Assembly: GCA_002339675.1 (NCBI GenBank)
Contig: DDKB01000015.1
Location: 122,793-186,792 of the forward strand
DNA length: 64,000 bases
Direction: 5' to 3'
Origin: Stutzerimonas stutzeri
GTDB lineage: Bacteria; Pseudomonadota; Gammaproteobacteria; Pseudomonadales; Pseudomonadaceae
In this document: positions 20,970 to 29,014 of the stretch, in pieces
How positions within the stretch are numbered: the stretch's first letter is position 1
Layout: each line of letters opens with the position of its first letter
Notes under the pieces: generated by a model
Databases searched by the model: none
What the model saw: the letters and a program-made list of their open reading frames with translations, nothing else
What the model was told of the DNA's origin: nothing
Position numbers and translations under genes: made by a program

Positions 20970-22652
20970 CTAGACCGACGAAATTGCGCCGCTGCCCTCC
21001 TCCAGCCAGCGGGCGATGTCCAGGCGAATGCGCTTCTTGTCCAGCTTGCCGACGCTGGTCTTGGGAATGTCCTCGACCACCGCGATCTGCTGTGGAATGG
21101 CCCACTTGTTGATCTGCCCCTGCGCGACGGCCGGCTCGAGAAACGCCTGCAGGGTCCGTGCATCGAGCGTCTTGCCCTCGCAGAGGACCAGCAGCGCGAA
21201 CGGCCGCTCGCCCCAGCGATCGTCCGGTACGCCCACCACTGCCACGTCGCGCACCGCGTCGTGGCGGCTGATCAGCCCTTCCAGCGCCAGCGAGGAGACC
21301 CATTCGCCGCCGGTCTTGATGACATCCTTGATCCGGTCGCGAATGTCGATGTTGCCCATCTCGTCCAGCGTGGCGACATCGCCAGTGTGCAGCCAGCCGC
21401 CGGCCCAGAGCTCCTCGCTCTTCTCCGGGTTGCCCACGTAGCCCTGGGTCAGCCAGGGCGCACGCAGCACCAGCTCGCCCTGCGACGCGCCGTCGGCGGG
21501 CAGGAAGCTGCCATCGGCGGCCTGGATCGCGGCATCGACCAGCACCACCGGAATGCCGGCCTTGAGCCGGTACTGGGTTTGCTCGTCGTCGCTGGCGTGA
21601 CGCAGCTCGTCACTGATGTGCGCGCCAGAGATCAGCGGGCAGGTTTCCGACATGCCGTAGGCGGCCACCAGCTGCATGCCGCAGGCGCGGGCCGCTTCAT
21701 AGAGGCCACGGGTCAGCGCGCTGCCGCCGATGGTGATCTTCCAGCTACCGAAGTCTGTGCCCTGCGCCGCCTTGGCCTTGAGTAGCATCTGTACGATGGT
21801 CGGCACGCAATGGGAAAAGGTGACCTGTTCACGACGCCACAACTCGATCAGTAATTCCGGGTCGTAGCGCCCCGGGTACACCTGCTTGAGGCCCAGCATG
21901 GTCGCCACGTACGGCAGGCCCCAGGCATGCACGTGGAACATCGGCGTGATTGGCATGTAGACGTCACCGGCGGCCATCAGCTGGGGATTTTCGCGGCAGC
22001 CGACGGTCACCGCGCCCGCCAGGGTGTGCAGCACCAGCTGGCGATGAGTGAAGTAGACGCCCTTGGGATCGCCGGTGGTTCCAGTGGTGTAGAAGGTGGT
22101 CGCCACCGAGTCTTCATCGAAATCGGGGAAGTCGTACTGCGGCGCCGCCGCGGCCAGCAGGCTTTCGTATTCACCGATGCATGCCGGCAGGTCGTCCGTG
22201 CGACCGTCGGCGTCGGTGATCAGCAGGGTTTTCTCGACCGTGGTGAGCTGCCCGGCGATGGCCTGGTACAGCGGCACGAAGTCGCTGTTGACCAGCACGA
22301 AACGGTCCTCGGCGTGGTTCATGGTGTAGAGAATCTGCTCGGGCGACAGCCGCACGTTGATGGTGTGGATCACCGCACCGATCATCGGAATGGCGAACAT
22401 GCATTCGAGGTAGCGATGGCTGTCCCAGTCCATCACCGCCACGGTATCGCCAGCCTTGACGCCAGCGGCGGTCAGCACGTTGGCCAGGCGGGCAATGCGC
22501 TGGTTGAGTGTGCGGTAGTCGAAGCGCAGCTGGTCACGGTAGACGATCTCCCGCGTGCGCTCGTATCGCTGACCCGACAGCAGCAGGCTCTTGATCAGCA
22601 AGGGATAGCGGTAGGCATTCGCGGCGGGTTTGATCACTCGTGTCTGCAACAT
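20970..22652 (-). CDS. Medium/long-chain fatty-acid--CoA ligase (AlkK-like AMP-binding)
   Basis: This 560-residue ANL-superfamily adenylating enzyme has the P-loop TFYTTGTTGDPKGV, AAYGMSETCPL, GWLHTGDVATLDEMGNIDIRDRIKD and a catalytic C-terminal Lys in PKTSVGKLDKKRIR. It activates fatty acids to acyl-CoA. Overall it resembles AlkK of alkane-degrading pseudomonads and related medium-chain ligases. I start it at ATG 22652 (MLQTRVIKPAANAYRYPLL). The upstream in-frame extension is rich in Arg/Pro and non-conserved. Chain-length specificity cannot be read from sequence. Confidence 0.87.
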   Translation of the reverse strand: MLQTRVIKPAANAYRYPLLIKSLLLSGQRYERTREIVYRDQLRFDYRTLNQRIARLANVLTAAGVKAGDTVAVMDWDSHRYLECMFAIPMIGAVIHTINVRLSPEQILYTMNHAEDRFVLVNSDFVPLYQAIAGQLTTVEKTLLITDADGRTDDLPACIGEYESLLAAAAPQYDFPDFDEDSVATTFYTTGTTGDPKGVYFTHRQLVLHTLAGAVTVGCRENPQLMAAGDVYMPITPMFHVHAWGLPYVATMLGLKQVYPGRYDPELLIELWRREQVTFSHCVPTIVQMLLKAKAAQGTDFGSWKITIGGSALTRGLYEAARACGMQLVAAYGMSETCPLISGAHISDELRHASDDEQTQYRLKAGIPVVLVDAAIQAADGSFLPADGASQGELVLRAPWLTQGYVGNPEKSEELWAGGWLHTGDVATLDEMGNIDIRDRIKDVIKTGGEWVSSLALEGLISRHDAVRDVAVVGVPDDRWGERPFALLVLCEGKTLDARTLQAFLEPAVAQGQINKWAIPQQIAVVEDIPKTSVGKLDKKRIRLDIARWLEEGSGAISSV

Positions 22653-22702
22653 GGGGCGTCCTGTTATTGGAGTTGTAAGAGGCTCGGCTGCCGCGTCCGC
22701 GC

Positions 22703-23332
22703 TCAGGCGATCTCGCTGGCCGCCAACCGTACGCCGAGGCCGATGAGCACCGCGCCGGTGACTCGATCGAACCAGTGCCCCATGCGGGCGAACCCGGCGC
22801 GCACTCGGGCCCGGCTGAACAGCCAGGCGACCAGGCAGAACCACAGGCCGGTCGCGAAGGCGAGGTATAACCCATAGCCGGCCTGAACCGCGAGGGGGGT
22901 GTGGGGGTCGATAACCACCGTGAATAACGAGAGAAAGAATAGCGTCGCTTTTGGATTCAGGCCGTTGGTCACGAAACCGACAAGAAAGGCGCGCCGCGCC
23001 GGCAGCCCCGCCACGGCCTCCGCCGGCGCCGTGTCAGCGACCGGCATCGGACGGGCCCGCAGGGCCTGGAAGCCAAGGTAGAACAGATAGCCGGCCGCCA
23101 GCCACTTGAACAGGTTGAACAGCACGATCGACTGCGAGACGATCAGCCCTATCCCGAGCAACGAATAACCCACGTGCAGCAAGATGCCGCTGCCAACTCC
23201 GATGGCTGTCCAGCTGCCGCTGCGCTGACCGCGGCTCACGCTTTCCCGGACCACCACCGCGAAATCCGGTCCCGGGCTGGCCACGGCAAGCAGATGCACC
23301 AGCGCCACGGTCAGAAATTCCATCCAGTACAT
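22703..23332 (-). CDS. LysE/RhtB family amino-acid exporter
   Basis: This 209-residue inner-membrane protein has about six hydrophobic segments. The LysE-family N-terminus VALVHLLAVASPGPDFAVVVRES is intact, and GFVTNGLNPKATLFFLSLF is the conserved central motif with the Asn-Pro-Lys turn. It exports an amino acid or related metabolite. The substrate is not deducible. I start at ATG 23332 (GGAG with 7-nt spacing); a second Met three codons in is also possible. It is divergent from the hydroxyacid dehydrogenase gene, with a GC-rich palindrome in the shared 60-bp gap. Confidence 0.86.
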   Translation of the reverse strand: MYWMEFLTVALVHLLAVASPGPDFAVVVRESVSRGQRSGSWTAIGVGSGILLHVGYSLLGIGLIVSQSIVLFNLFKWLAAGYLFYLGFQALRARPMPVADTAPAEAVAGLPARRAFLVGFVTNGLNPKATLFFLSLFTVVIDPHTPLAVQAGYGLYLAFATGLWFCLVAWLFSRARVRAGFARMGHWFDRVTGAVLIGLGVRLAASEIA

Positions 23333-23353
23333 CGAGCGACTCCGTTTTTCCGG

Positions 23354-23372
23354 GGCGGGCGATCCGCCCGCC
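23354..23372. promoter_or_regulatory. GC-rich inverted repeat in a divergent promoter gap
   Basis: GGCGGGC-GATCC-GCCCGCC is a 7-bp perfect inverted repeat in the 60-bp space between divergent lysE-type and hydroxyacid dehydrogenase genes. No T run follows on either strand, so it is more likely an operator or mRNA 5' hairpin than a terminator. Confidence 0.4.
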
Positions 23373-23392
23373 AATTGATACGAGTAAAGTCC

Positions 23393-24355
23393 ATGAGCAA
23401 CCGCCGCGCCGTATTCCTCGACCTCTCTCCTCTCGACCAGGGCGACCTGGACCTGGCGCCGCTGCAAGCGGCGTTCGGCGAACTGAGCTGCCACGCCCAG
23501 ACCGACGAGGCCCAGGTCATCGAGCGTCTGCAGGGCGCCGAAGTCGCCATCGTCAACAAGGTCGCGCTCAGCGAGGCGGTGTTCGCTGCATGCCCGGACC
23601 TGCAACTGGTCCTGGTGGCCGCCACCGGGGTCAACAACATCGACCTGAACGCCGCACGGCAGCGCGGGGTCAGCGTCTGCAACTGCCAGGGCTATGGCAC
23701 CGCCACCGTGGCCCAGCACACCCTGATGCTACTGCTCGCACTGGCCACCCGGCTACCCGACTACCAGGGCGCGGTAGCCCGTGGCCGCTGGCAGGAGAGC
23801 GGGCAATTCTGCCTGCTGGACTTCCCCATCGTCGAGCTGACCGGCAAGACGTTGGGCGTACTCGGCCACGGCGAACTGGGCAGTGCGGTGGCGCAATTGG
23901 CCGAAGCGTTGGGCATGCAGGTGCTGACCGGCAACCTGCCCGGGCGGCCGGCCCGCGCCGACCGCCTCGACCTGGACGCGCTGCTGCCGCGGGTCGATGC
24001 CCTGACACTGCACTGCCCGCTGACCGAGCAGACGCGCAACCTCATAGGCCGCCGGCAACTGGAGCAGATGAAGCCCTCGGCGTTCATCATCAACACCGCC
24101 CGCGGTGGCCTGATCGATGAACAGGCGCTCGCTGACACACTGCGCAGCGGGCATTTGGGCGGCGCCGCCACTGACGTGCTCACCAGCGAGCCGCCGAGCA
24201 GCGACAACCCCTTGCTGGCCGCCGACGTGCCGCGCCTGATCGTTACACCGCACAGCGCCTGGGGCAGCCGCGAAGCGCGTCAACGCATCGTCGGCCAGCT
24301 GTGCGAGAACGCTGGGGCGTTTTTCGCCGGCACCCCGATACGCCAGGTGGGCTGA
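23393..24355 (+). CDS. D-2-hydroxyacid dehydrogenase (glycerate/hydroxypyruvate reductase-like)
   Basis: This 320-residue NAD(P)-dependent dehydrogenase has the Rossmann loop LGVLGHGELGSAVAQ. The catalytic triad of the family is complete: Arg in FIINTARGGLIDEQAL's neighbourhood, Glu in DVLTSEPPSSDNPLL, and His in IVTPHSAWGSREARQR. The fold-domain start VLVAATGVNNIDLNAARQRGVSVCN is typical of HprA-like glycerate dehydrogenases, which interconvert glycerate and hydroxypyruvate. The substrate is inferred from family resemblance only. The ATG at 23393 gives MSNRRAVFLDLSPLDQGDLDL. The following rsmC gene is 57 bp downstream. Confidence 0.86.
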   Translation: MSNRRAVFLDLSPLDQGDLDLAPLQAAFGELSCHAQTDEAQVIERLQGAEVAIVNKVALSEAVFAACPDLQLVLVAATGVNNIDLNAARQRGVSVCNCQGYGTATVAQHTLMLLLALATRLPDYQGAVARGRWQESGQFCLLDFPIVELTGKTLGVLGHGELGSAVAQLAEALGMQVLTGNLPGRPARADRLDLDALLPRVDALTLHCPLTEQTRNLIGRRQLEQMKPSAFIINTARGGLIDEQALADTLRSGHLGGAATDVLTSEPPSSDNPLLAADVPRLIVTPHSAWGSREARQRIVGQLCENAGAFFAGTPIRQVG

Positions 24356-24412
24356 GGCTTCTGCAGCCACCGGCAAGGCTGTTAAGCTCGCCGGCTTTTG
24401 CGCGGAGGCATC

Positions 24413-25411
24413 ATGGATCCCCGAAGCGAAGTACTGCTGCGCCAGGCCGAACTCTTCGGCGGCGACCTGCTGCTGGCCGGACTGCCCGCCGATGACCTGC
24501 TCGGCCAGTTGCCTCGGGCCCATGGCTGGAGCTGGCACGCCGGCCAGCAGCAGCGGCTGCAGGCACGGTTTGGCGAGCGTTGCCACTACGGGGTGGAGGT
24601 GCCGGCCGCAGCCTTCGATGCCGCCGTGCTGTTCCTGCCCAAATCCCGCGAACTGACCGACTACCTGCTCGGCGCGCTGGCCGCCAGACTGCCGGGGCAG
24701 CGGCTGTACCTGGTCGGTGAGAAACGCGCCGGCGTCGAGCGCGCCGCCAAACAGCTGGCTGCATTCGGCGACGCCCGCAAGCTCGACAATGCACGGCATT
24801 GCCAGCTGTGGCAGGTTCAGGTCCGGCATGCCCCGGACGCCCCGGTACTGCGCGACCTGGCGCAACGCTTCGCGCTGCCGCTGGCGGATGGACCACTGCA
24901 GGTGATCAGCCTGCCCGGCGTATTCAGCCATGGCCGCCTGGACCGCGGTACGGCGCTGCTGCTCGATCACCTCGACGGCCTGCCGCCCGGGCGGCTGCTG
25001 GACTTCGGCTGTGGTGCCGGGATCATCGGTGCGTCGCTGAAGCGGCGCTATCCGCACAGCGAGGTGGTGCTGCTCGATATCGACGCGTTCGCCGTCGAAA
25101 GCAGCCGGCTGACACTGGCCGCCAACGGACTGGAGGCCGAGGTCGTGGCCGGCGACGGCATCGACGCGGCGCCCGCCGACTGCGCCGCAATCATCAGCAA
25201 CCCACCATTCCACCAAGGCGTACACACCCATTACGAAGCCAGCGAAGCCTTGCTCCAGCGTGCCAGCCAGCACCTGGGCGCCGGTGGCGAGCTGCGCCTG
25301 GTGGCCAACGCCTTCCTTCGCTACCCGCCGTTGATCGAAGCTCACCTCGGCCCGTGCGAAACGCTCGCCCAGGCTGACGGCTTTCGCGTCTATCGCGCGC
25401 GCCAGCATTGA
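24413..25411 (+). CDS. rsmC: 16S rRNA (guanine1207-N2)-methyltransferase RsmC
   Basis: This 332-residue enzyme consists of two tandem methyltransferase-like domains, as in E. coli RsmC. The catalytic C-terminal domain has the AdoMet motif LLDFGCGAGIIGASLKRRYP and the guanine-N2 motif ISNPPFHQGVHT. The N-terminal domain (residues 1-170) is degenerate and acts in RNA binding in the family. It methylates G1207 of 16S rRNA during small-subunit assembly. GCGGAGGCATC precedes ATG 24413 (MDPRSEVLLRQAELF); in-frame codons upstream at 24398 overlap the binding site and were rejected. Confidence 0.93.
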   Translation: MDPRSEVLLRQAELFGGDLLLAGLPADDLLGQLPRAHGWSWHAGQQQRLQARFGERCHYGVEVPAAAFDAAVLFLPKSRELTDYLLGALAARLPGQRLYLVGEKRAGVERAAKQLAAFGDARKLDNARHCQLWQVQVRHAPDAPVLRDLAQRFALPLADGPLQVISLPGVFSHGRLDRGTALLLDHLDGLPPGRLLDFGCGAGIIGASLKRRYPHSEVVLLDIDAFAVESSRLTLAANGLEAEVVAGDGIDAAPADCAAIISNPPFHQGVHTHYEASEALLQRASQHLGAGGELRLVANAFLRYPPLIEAHLGPCETLAQADGFRVYRARQH

Positions 25412-25437
25412 TCGGCTTGCACCACAGCACACCCTTG

Positions 25438-25545
25438 GGCAAACTCGCCGCCGCCCTGGAGGCGTAGTCTCCGGCGAGCGCCCTGATCGCCTGGCCTGCA
25501 TCAACACACGTGGTCCGCAGACCATGGTGCATGCGACCTGCACGG
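25438..25545 (+). promoter_or_regulatory. Possible yybP-ykoY-type (Mn2+) riboswitch leader
   Basis: The 254-nt leader before the TTG-started GDT1 gene contains GGAGGCGTAGTCTCC, then GCATCAACACACG and GCGACCTGCAC. Order and spacing are reminiscent of the conserved elements of yybP-ykoY manganese riboswitches, which precede this transporter family in several proteobacteria. The canonical GGGGAGTAG core is not matched exactly, so this is a weak call. Confidence 0.28.
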
Positions 25546-25665
25546 CTGGCCCGACCCGCTGCGCCCGGTTTGACGAGCCCCATGACACCTATACCGGACC
25601 GGGGGCGGGAGGCAGTGCGGGTCATGGTGTTTTCGGCGACCCGCCCCCCCTGCAAGGATGTCTGC

Positions 25666-26253
25666 TTGGAATCGCTCTACATTCCCACCCTGATCGTCGC
25701 GCTCGCCGAAATCGGCGACAAGACCCAACTGCTCGCGCTATTGCTGGCGGCCCGCTACCGCCGGCCCATGCCGATCATCTGCGGCATCGTCGTGGCGACG
25801 CTGGCCAACCATGCCGCGGCGGGGGCCGTCGGCAACTGGGTTTCGTCGCTCGTCTCGCCGGCAATTCTCAGCTGGATACTCGCCGCCTCCTTTGCCGCTG
25901 TGGCGTTGTGGACGCTGGTGCCGGACAAGCTCGAAGAAGAGGAAGCCTCGCGCGGCCGCCGCTACGGCCCCTTCATCGCAACGCTGATCGCGTTCTTTCT
26001 CGCCGAGATGGGCGACAAGACGCAGGTCGCCACGGTGATGCTCGCTGCGCAGTATCCGGACTTCATCCTGGTGATCCTTGGCACCACGCTGGGCATGCTG
26101 GTCGCCAACGTGCCGGTGGTGCTGGCCGGTAACTTCGCCGCCGACCGCATGCCGCTCACATTGATCCGCCGGATCGCTGCCATCGGCTTTGCCGCGCTGG
26201 CGCTGTACGCGGTGTACCAGGCGCTGACCCTCGGCAGCACGCTTCCAGTCTGA
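25666..26253 (+). CDS. GDT1/TMEM165 family cation (Mn2+/Ca2+) transporter
   Basis: This 195-residue, six-helix inner-membrane protein is built as two inverted halves. Each half has the family motif ExGDKT: ALAEIGDKTQLL near residue 15 and FLAEMGDKTQVA near residue 115. The family exports Mn2+ (bacterial MneA/Alx-like roles) or exchanges Ca2+/H+. The start appears to be TTG at 25666 (reading MESLYIPTLIVALAEIGDKT), preceded by AAGGAT with 6-nt spacing; ATG codons further upstream add unrelated residues. Its 250-nt leader may hold a metal riboswitch. Confidence 0.84.
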   Translation: MESLYIPTLIVALAEIGDKTQLLALLLAARYRRPMPIICGIVVATLANHAAAGAVGNWVSSLVSPAILSWILAASFAAVALWTLVPDKLEEEEASRGRRYGPFIATLIAFFLAEMGDKTQVATVMLAAQYPDFILVILGTTLGMLVANVPVVLAGNFAADRMPLTLIRRIAAIGFAALALYAVYQALTLGSTLPV

Positions 26254-26334
26254 TACGCAGCGCAAACTGCCTCGCCGCCGGGACTGCTAGAGTGCCTCTC
26301 CACAGGTCTGGCGGCACTCGGGGGAAAGGGCAGC

Positions 26335-26778
26335 ATGTCACCGGAAGAACGAAAACGGCGGATTCGGCAGCACATCGACCTGACTTGGAGCAAGGGTCGA
26401 CTGGCGCTGGCCGAACAGTTGCAGAGCCGTTACTTCAGTTACAAAAGCTCTTTCATCGCCCAGCCGGTCAACAGCACCGGCTTCGGCCTGATCGTGCGGG
26501 AGATACGCCAGGCCATCCCGGACCTCGAAGCGGTGGTCGACGAATGCCTCAGCGAAGGCAACCGCGTGGTCACCTGCAGCACGCTGTTCGGCACGCCGGT
26601 CAAGCCGGTATTTGGCTTCAGCCCGAGCGGCAAGATCGTCAGCCTCGCGGCCATGTCGCTGTGGACCCTGAGCCCGGCCGGCGACATCGAGGAAATCAAT
26701 ACGCTGTTCGACCTCGACGGCGCACGCCGGCAACTGGGCCTGGAGAGTACCCCTCCCATCAGCCTGACGCCGACCTGA
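26335..26778 (+). CDS. Ester cyclase / SnoaL-like NTF2-fold protein
   Basis: This 147-residue soluble protein is of the SnoaL-like polyketide cyclase/NTF2 fold: an N-terminal helix pair (residues 5-60), then a beta cone with VVDECLSEGNRVVTCSTLFGTPVKPVFGFSPSGKIVSLAAMSLWTLSPAGDIEEIN. Bacterial members without polyketide clusters are of unknown function, and no biosynthetic genes are near. The ATG at 26335 follows GGGGAAAGGGCAGC. It ends 20 bp from the convergent protease gene. Confidence 0.7.
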   Translation: MSPEERKRRIRQHIDLTWSKGRLALAEQLQSRYFSYKSSFIAQPVNSTGFGLIVREIRQAIPDLEAVVDECLSEGNRVVTCSTLFGTPVKPVFGFSPSGKIVSLAAMSLWTLSPAGDIEEINTLFDLDGARRQLGLESTPPISLTPT

Positions 26779-26798
26779 GCGGGCCGGCGGCACTCACC

Positions 26799-27608
26799 TC
26801 AGCGGTGCTGCTGATACAGCGGCATGACCTTGGGAATGGTTTCCTGCAGCGCCTGGGTCCGGCTGCTCGAGGACGGGTGGGTGCTGAGGAATTCCGGCGG
26901 CGCCGAACCACCGGCCGCAGCCATCTTCTTCCACAGACTGATGGCGGCGTTCGGGTTGTAACCGGCACGCGCGGCCAGCTCCAATCCGATCAGGTCCGCC
27001 TCGTTTTCGTTGCTGCGGCTGTTGGGGAGCGTCATCAGGTATTCGACGCCCATGTTGGCCAGCTGCAGGCTGCCGTCGCCGACGCCCATTGCCGACCCGA
27101 TTTGGGTGGCCATCTGGACCCCGTAGGCCTTGGACATTGCCTCGCGGCCGTGCTCGCGCAGCGCATGCGCGATCTCGTGCCCGATCACGGCGGCGATTTC
27201 ATCGTCGGTCAGGTTCAGCTTCTCGATCAGTCCGGTGTAGACGATGATCTTGCCGCCGGGTCCGCAGTTGGCGTTCAGTTCAGGGCTGTCGATCACGTTC
27301 ACTTCCCAATCCCATTGCGCAGCGTCGGGCCGGAAGGCACCGACCTCGGCAATCAGGCGTCGGGCGATGGTGGTGACCCGCTTGGAAACGGCGCTGCTCT
27401 TCTCCAGCACGCCCTTCTGCGAGGCCTCGCTGAGGGTCTGCTGGTAGGACTGCGCATACATCTGGTTGACCTGCTCGGTCGATAGCATGCTGAACATGTA
27501 TTGCTTGCGATCAACGCCGACGGCGCCGCCGCTGGTGGTGTTGACCGCCTGGCAGCCGGCCAGCACGGAAGCGGCCAGGGCAAGAACGAGTGGATGCGGC
27601 TTGGACAT
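26799..27608 (-). CDS. M48-family metalloprotease lipoprotein (LoiP/YggG-like)
   Basis: This 269-residue lipoprotein has the lipobox VLAGC (Cys19) followed by a peptidase M48 domain. The zinc site is intact: HEIAH in AAVIGHEIAHALREHGRE and the third ligand Glu in NENEADLIGLELAARAG. This arrangement matches E. coli LoiP/YggG, a periplasmic-facing outer-membrane protease that degrades misfolded envelope proteins. The length (about 250 in LoiP) agrees. The C-terminus FLSTHPSSSSRTQAL carries the family's second conserved His. It is encoded alone. Confidence 0.9.
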   Translation of the reverse strand: MSKPHPLVLALAASVLAGCQAVNTTSGGAVGVDRKQYMFSMLSTEQVNQMYAQSYQQTLSEASQKGVLEKSSAVSKRVTTIARRLIAEVGAFRPDAAQWDWEVNVIDSPELNANCGPGGKIIVYTGLIEKLNLTDDEIAAVIGHEIAHALREHGREAMSKAYGVQMATQIGSAMGVGDGSLQLANMGVEYLMTLPNSRSNENEADLIGLELAARAGYNPNAAISLWKKMAAAGGSAPPEFLSTHPSSSSRTQALQETIPKVMPLYQQHR

Positions 27609-27709
27609 GTCGCGTCTCCTTGAATACAGCGGCTTATGCTAGAGCGCGCCCGCGGGCCGGGCAACCAACGCTCGCGGGCGCCGCGAAAGGCCTTCGGGCC
27701 AGCCGACGG

Positions 27710-28330
27710 CTAGTTCACCGGGGTCAGGCACTCCGGCGCATCGAGCGCGGGGTCGTTGACGAAAGTGGCCAGGGGGCGCTCGCGCAGGGCCGGCTGGGGC
27801 CGGTCGAGTACCGCCTGCAGCGCCTCGGCCGAACTCTCCGGGTCCAGCCAGGCCGCCATGGCCGCCTGGTCCAGAATCAGCGGGCGGCGCTGGCTGGCCG
27901 CCGGGCGGGTCACCACGGCCGCACTGAAATAGGTATGCCCTTGCACCGGATAGGCTTCCCACACCGCGGCGAAGTACATCAGCGAGTCCTGCGCGGTCAT
28001 CCAGTAGGGCCGCTTGCGCGCACTGCCGCGCCATTCATAGAAGCCGTTGGCCGGCAACACGCCGCGCCGCTGGCGGAACGCTTCGCGGAACATCGGCTGC
28101 TCGGCCAGGGTTTCGGCCCGTGCCTGCGCCGGCGTGCGGGTAAAATCCTTCAACCAAGCCGGCGTCAGGCCCCAGCGCACGCGGCTCAGTTGCAGTTGCT
28201 GCTCGACCTGGCGCAGCAGCAGGACTGATGCACCGGGCGCCAGGCTCCAGTGGGGAAGCTGATCGGAAGGAAAGCCGGGCAGCGCGGCAAAAGACGGGCT
28301 CCAGCGAAACAAGGCATAGCGGCCACACAT
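27710..28330 (-). CDS. SOS response-associated peptidase YedK/HMCES family, divergent active site
   Basis: This 206-residue protein begins MCGRYALF, placing Cys2 for formation of the thiazolidine cross-link to abasic sites in single-stranded DNA. QARAETLAE and LPANGFYEWRG follow the family blocks, with the catalytic Glu at residue 99. Two residues differ from the family: the Asn of the NARAET motif (Asn75 in YedK) is Gln69, and the HDRMP block that supplies the catalytic His (His160) reads SQRRP, so His is Ser146. It may still cross-link through Cys2 but have impaired reversal. It is a single gene. Confidence 0.86.
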   Translation of the reverse strand: MCGRYALFRWSPSFAALPGFPSDQLPHWSLAPGASVLLLRQVEQQLQLSRVRWGLTPAWLKDFTRTPAQARAETLAEQPMFREAFRQRRGVLPANGFYEWRGSARKRPYWMTAQDSLMYFAAVWEAYPVQGHTYFSAAVVTRPAASQRRPLILDQAAMAAWLDPESSAEALQAVLDRPQPALRERPLATFVNDPALDAPECLTPVN

Positions 28331-28369
28331 CAGGACAGGACTCGTAGGAAACGGGGCAGGCCGGCTCGA

Positions 28370-28630
28370 TCAGCAGATCAGCTCGCCCGGATAGCTCTCC
28401 GGCTCGTCGCCGGGCAGCGGCTCGGCGCCATTGTACGCGGCGATCAGCGCGCTCGCGCGCGCGGCCTCGTCGTCAGCCACCATCAACCCCAGCAGCCCGG
28501 CCGCCGGCAGCTCACCCACCGCGCCGATCAGGTGCGCACCGCTGAGGTACGCCTCGACGCCTTCGGCGGCGAGCATGCCGCGCAGCATCTCGGCTTCGAG
28601 CAGGTCGCTGGGGTCGTAAATCCGCCGCAT
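28370..28630 (-). CDS. DUF2007-family (putative signal-transducing) small protein
   Basis: This 86-residue protein matches the DUF2007 pattern: MRRIYDPSDLLEAEMLRGMLAAEGVEAYLSGAHLIGAVGELPA, then GLMVADDEAARASALIAAYNG. The family is a small ACT-like/PII-like ferredoxin fold of unknown ligand. It begins at ATG 28630, abutting the stop of the zinc-ribbon gene with no spacer, so the two are translationally coupled. It is conserved together with its neighbour in pseudomonads. Confidence 0.77.
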   Translation of the reverse strand: MRRIYDPSDLLEAEMLRGMLAAEGVEAYLSGAHLIGAVGELPAAGLLGLMVADDEAARASALIAAYNGAEPLPGDEPESYPGELIC

Positions 28631-28813
28631 TCAGTCGTCCTCGCGCCGCACCTCGAGCTGCCAGTCGAGCCCATCGCTGCGCAGGTCGAAGAGGATCGGC
28701 CGGCAGCACACCGAACAGTCCTCGATGTACTGCTGGTCGCCACCGCTCAGGTCGAGCAGTGCCTCGACCGGTTCACCACAATAGGGGCATTGGTAGTCCT
28801 GTGATTCGAGCAT
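28631..28813 (-). CDS. CPxCG-type cysteine-rich (zinc ribbon) small protein
   Basis: This 60-residue protein has two Cys pairs, CPYCG near the N-terminus and CSVCC in the middle. It matches the bacterial CPXCG cysteine-rich family that likely binds one zinc ion. A tail rich in Asp/Arg/Trp follows (RSDGLDWQLEVRREDD). Its stop codon abuts the start of the DUF2007 gene. The function is unknown; the association with the neighbour suggests a common role. Confidence 0.8.
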   Translation of the reverse strand: MLESQDYQCPYCGEPVEALLDLSGGDQQYIEDCSVCCRPILFDLRSDGLDWQLEVRREDD

Positions 28814-29014
28814 CAGCGTCTCCTGCGTGACTTGCCGCTATAATCGCTGCCCTGTCTGTCGGGTGGCCGCCGCGTGCGCCCGCCCGTTGCGCCCTGGCTC
28901 CGCCCGCCCGGCGGATCGCGCCCGCCACGCCTGCCCCGGCAGCGCCGAGGACGACAGACACTTATTTCGACCCGACAACCATGGGGTCATTCAGTGGTTA
29001 CCCTTACAGAGAGC

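Noticed and set aside
23753..25588. 611-codon frame antisense to the hydroxyacid dehydrogenase and rsmC
   Set aside because: It spans two well-supported genes and has low-complexity composition and no domain motifs.
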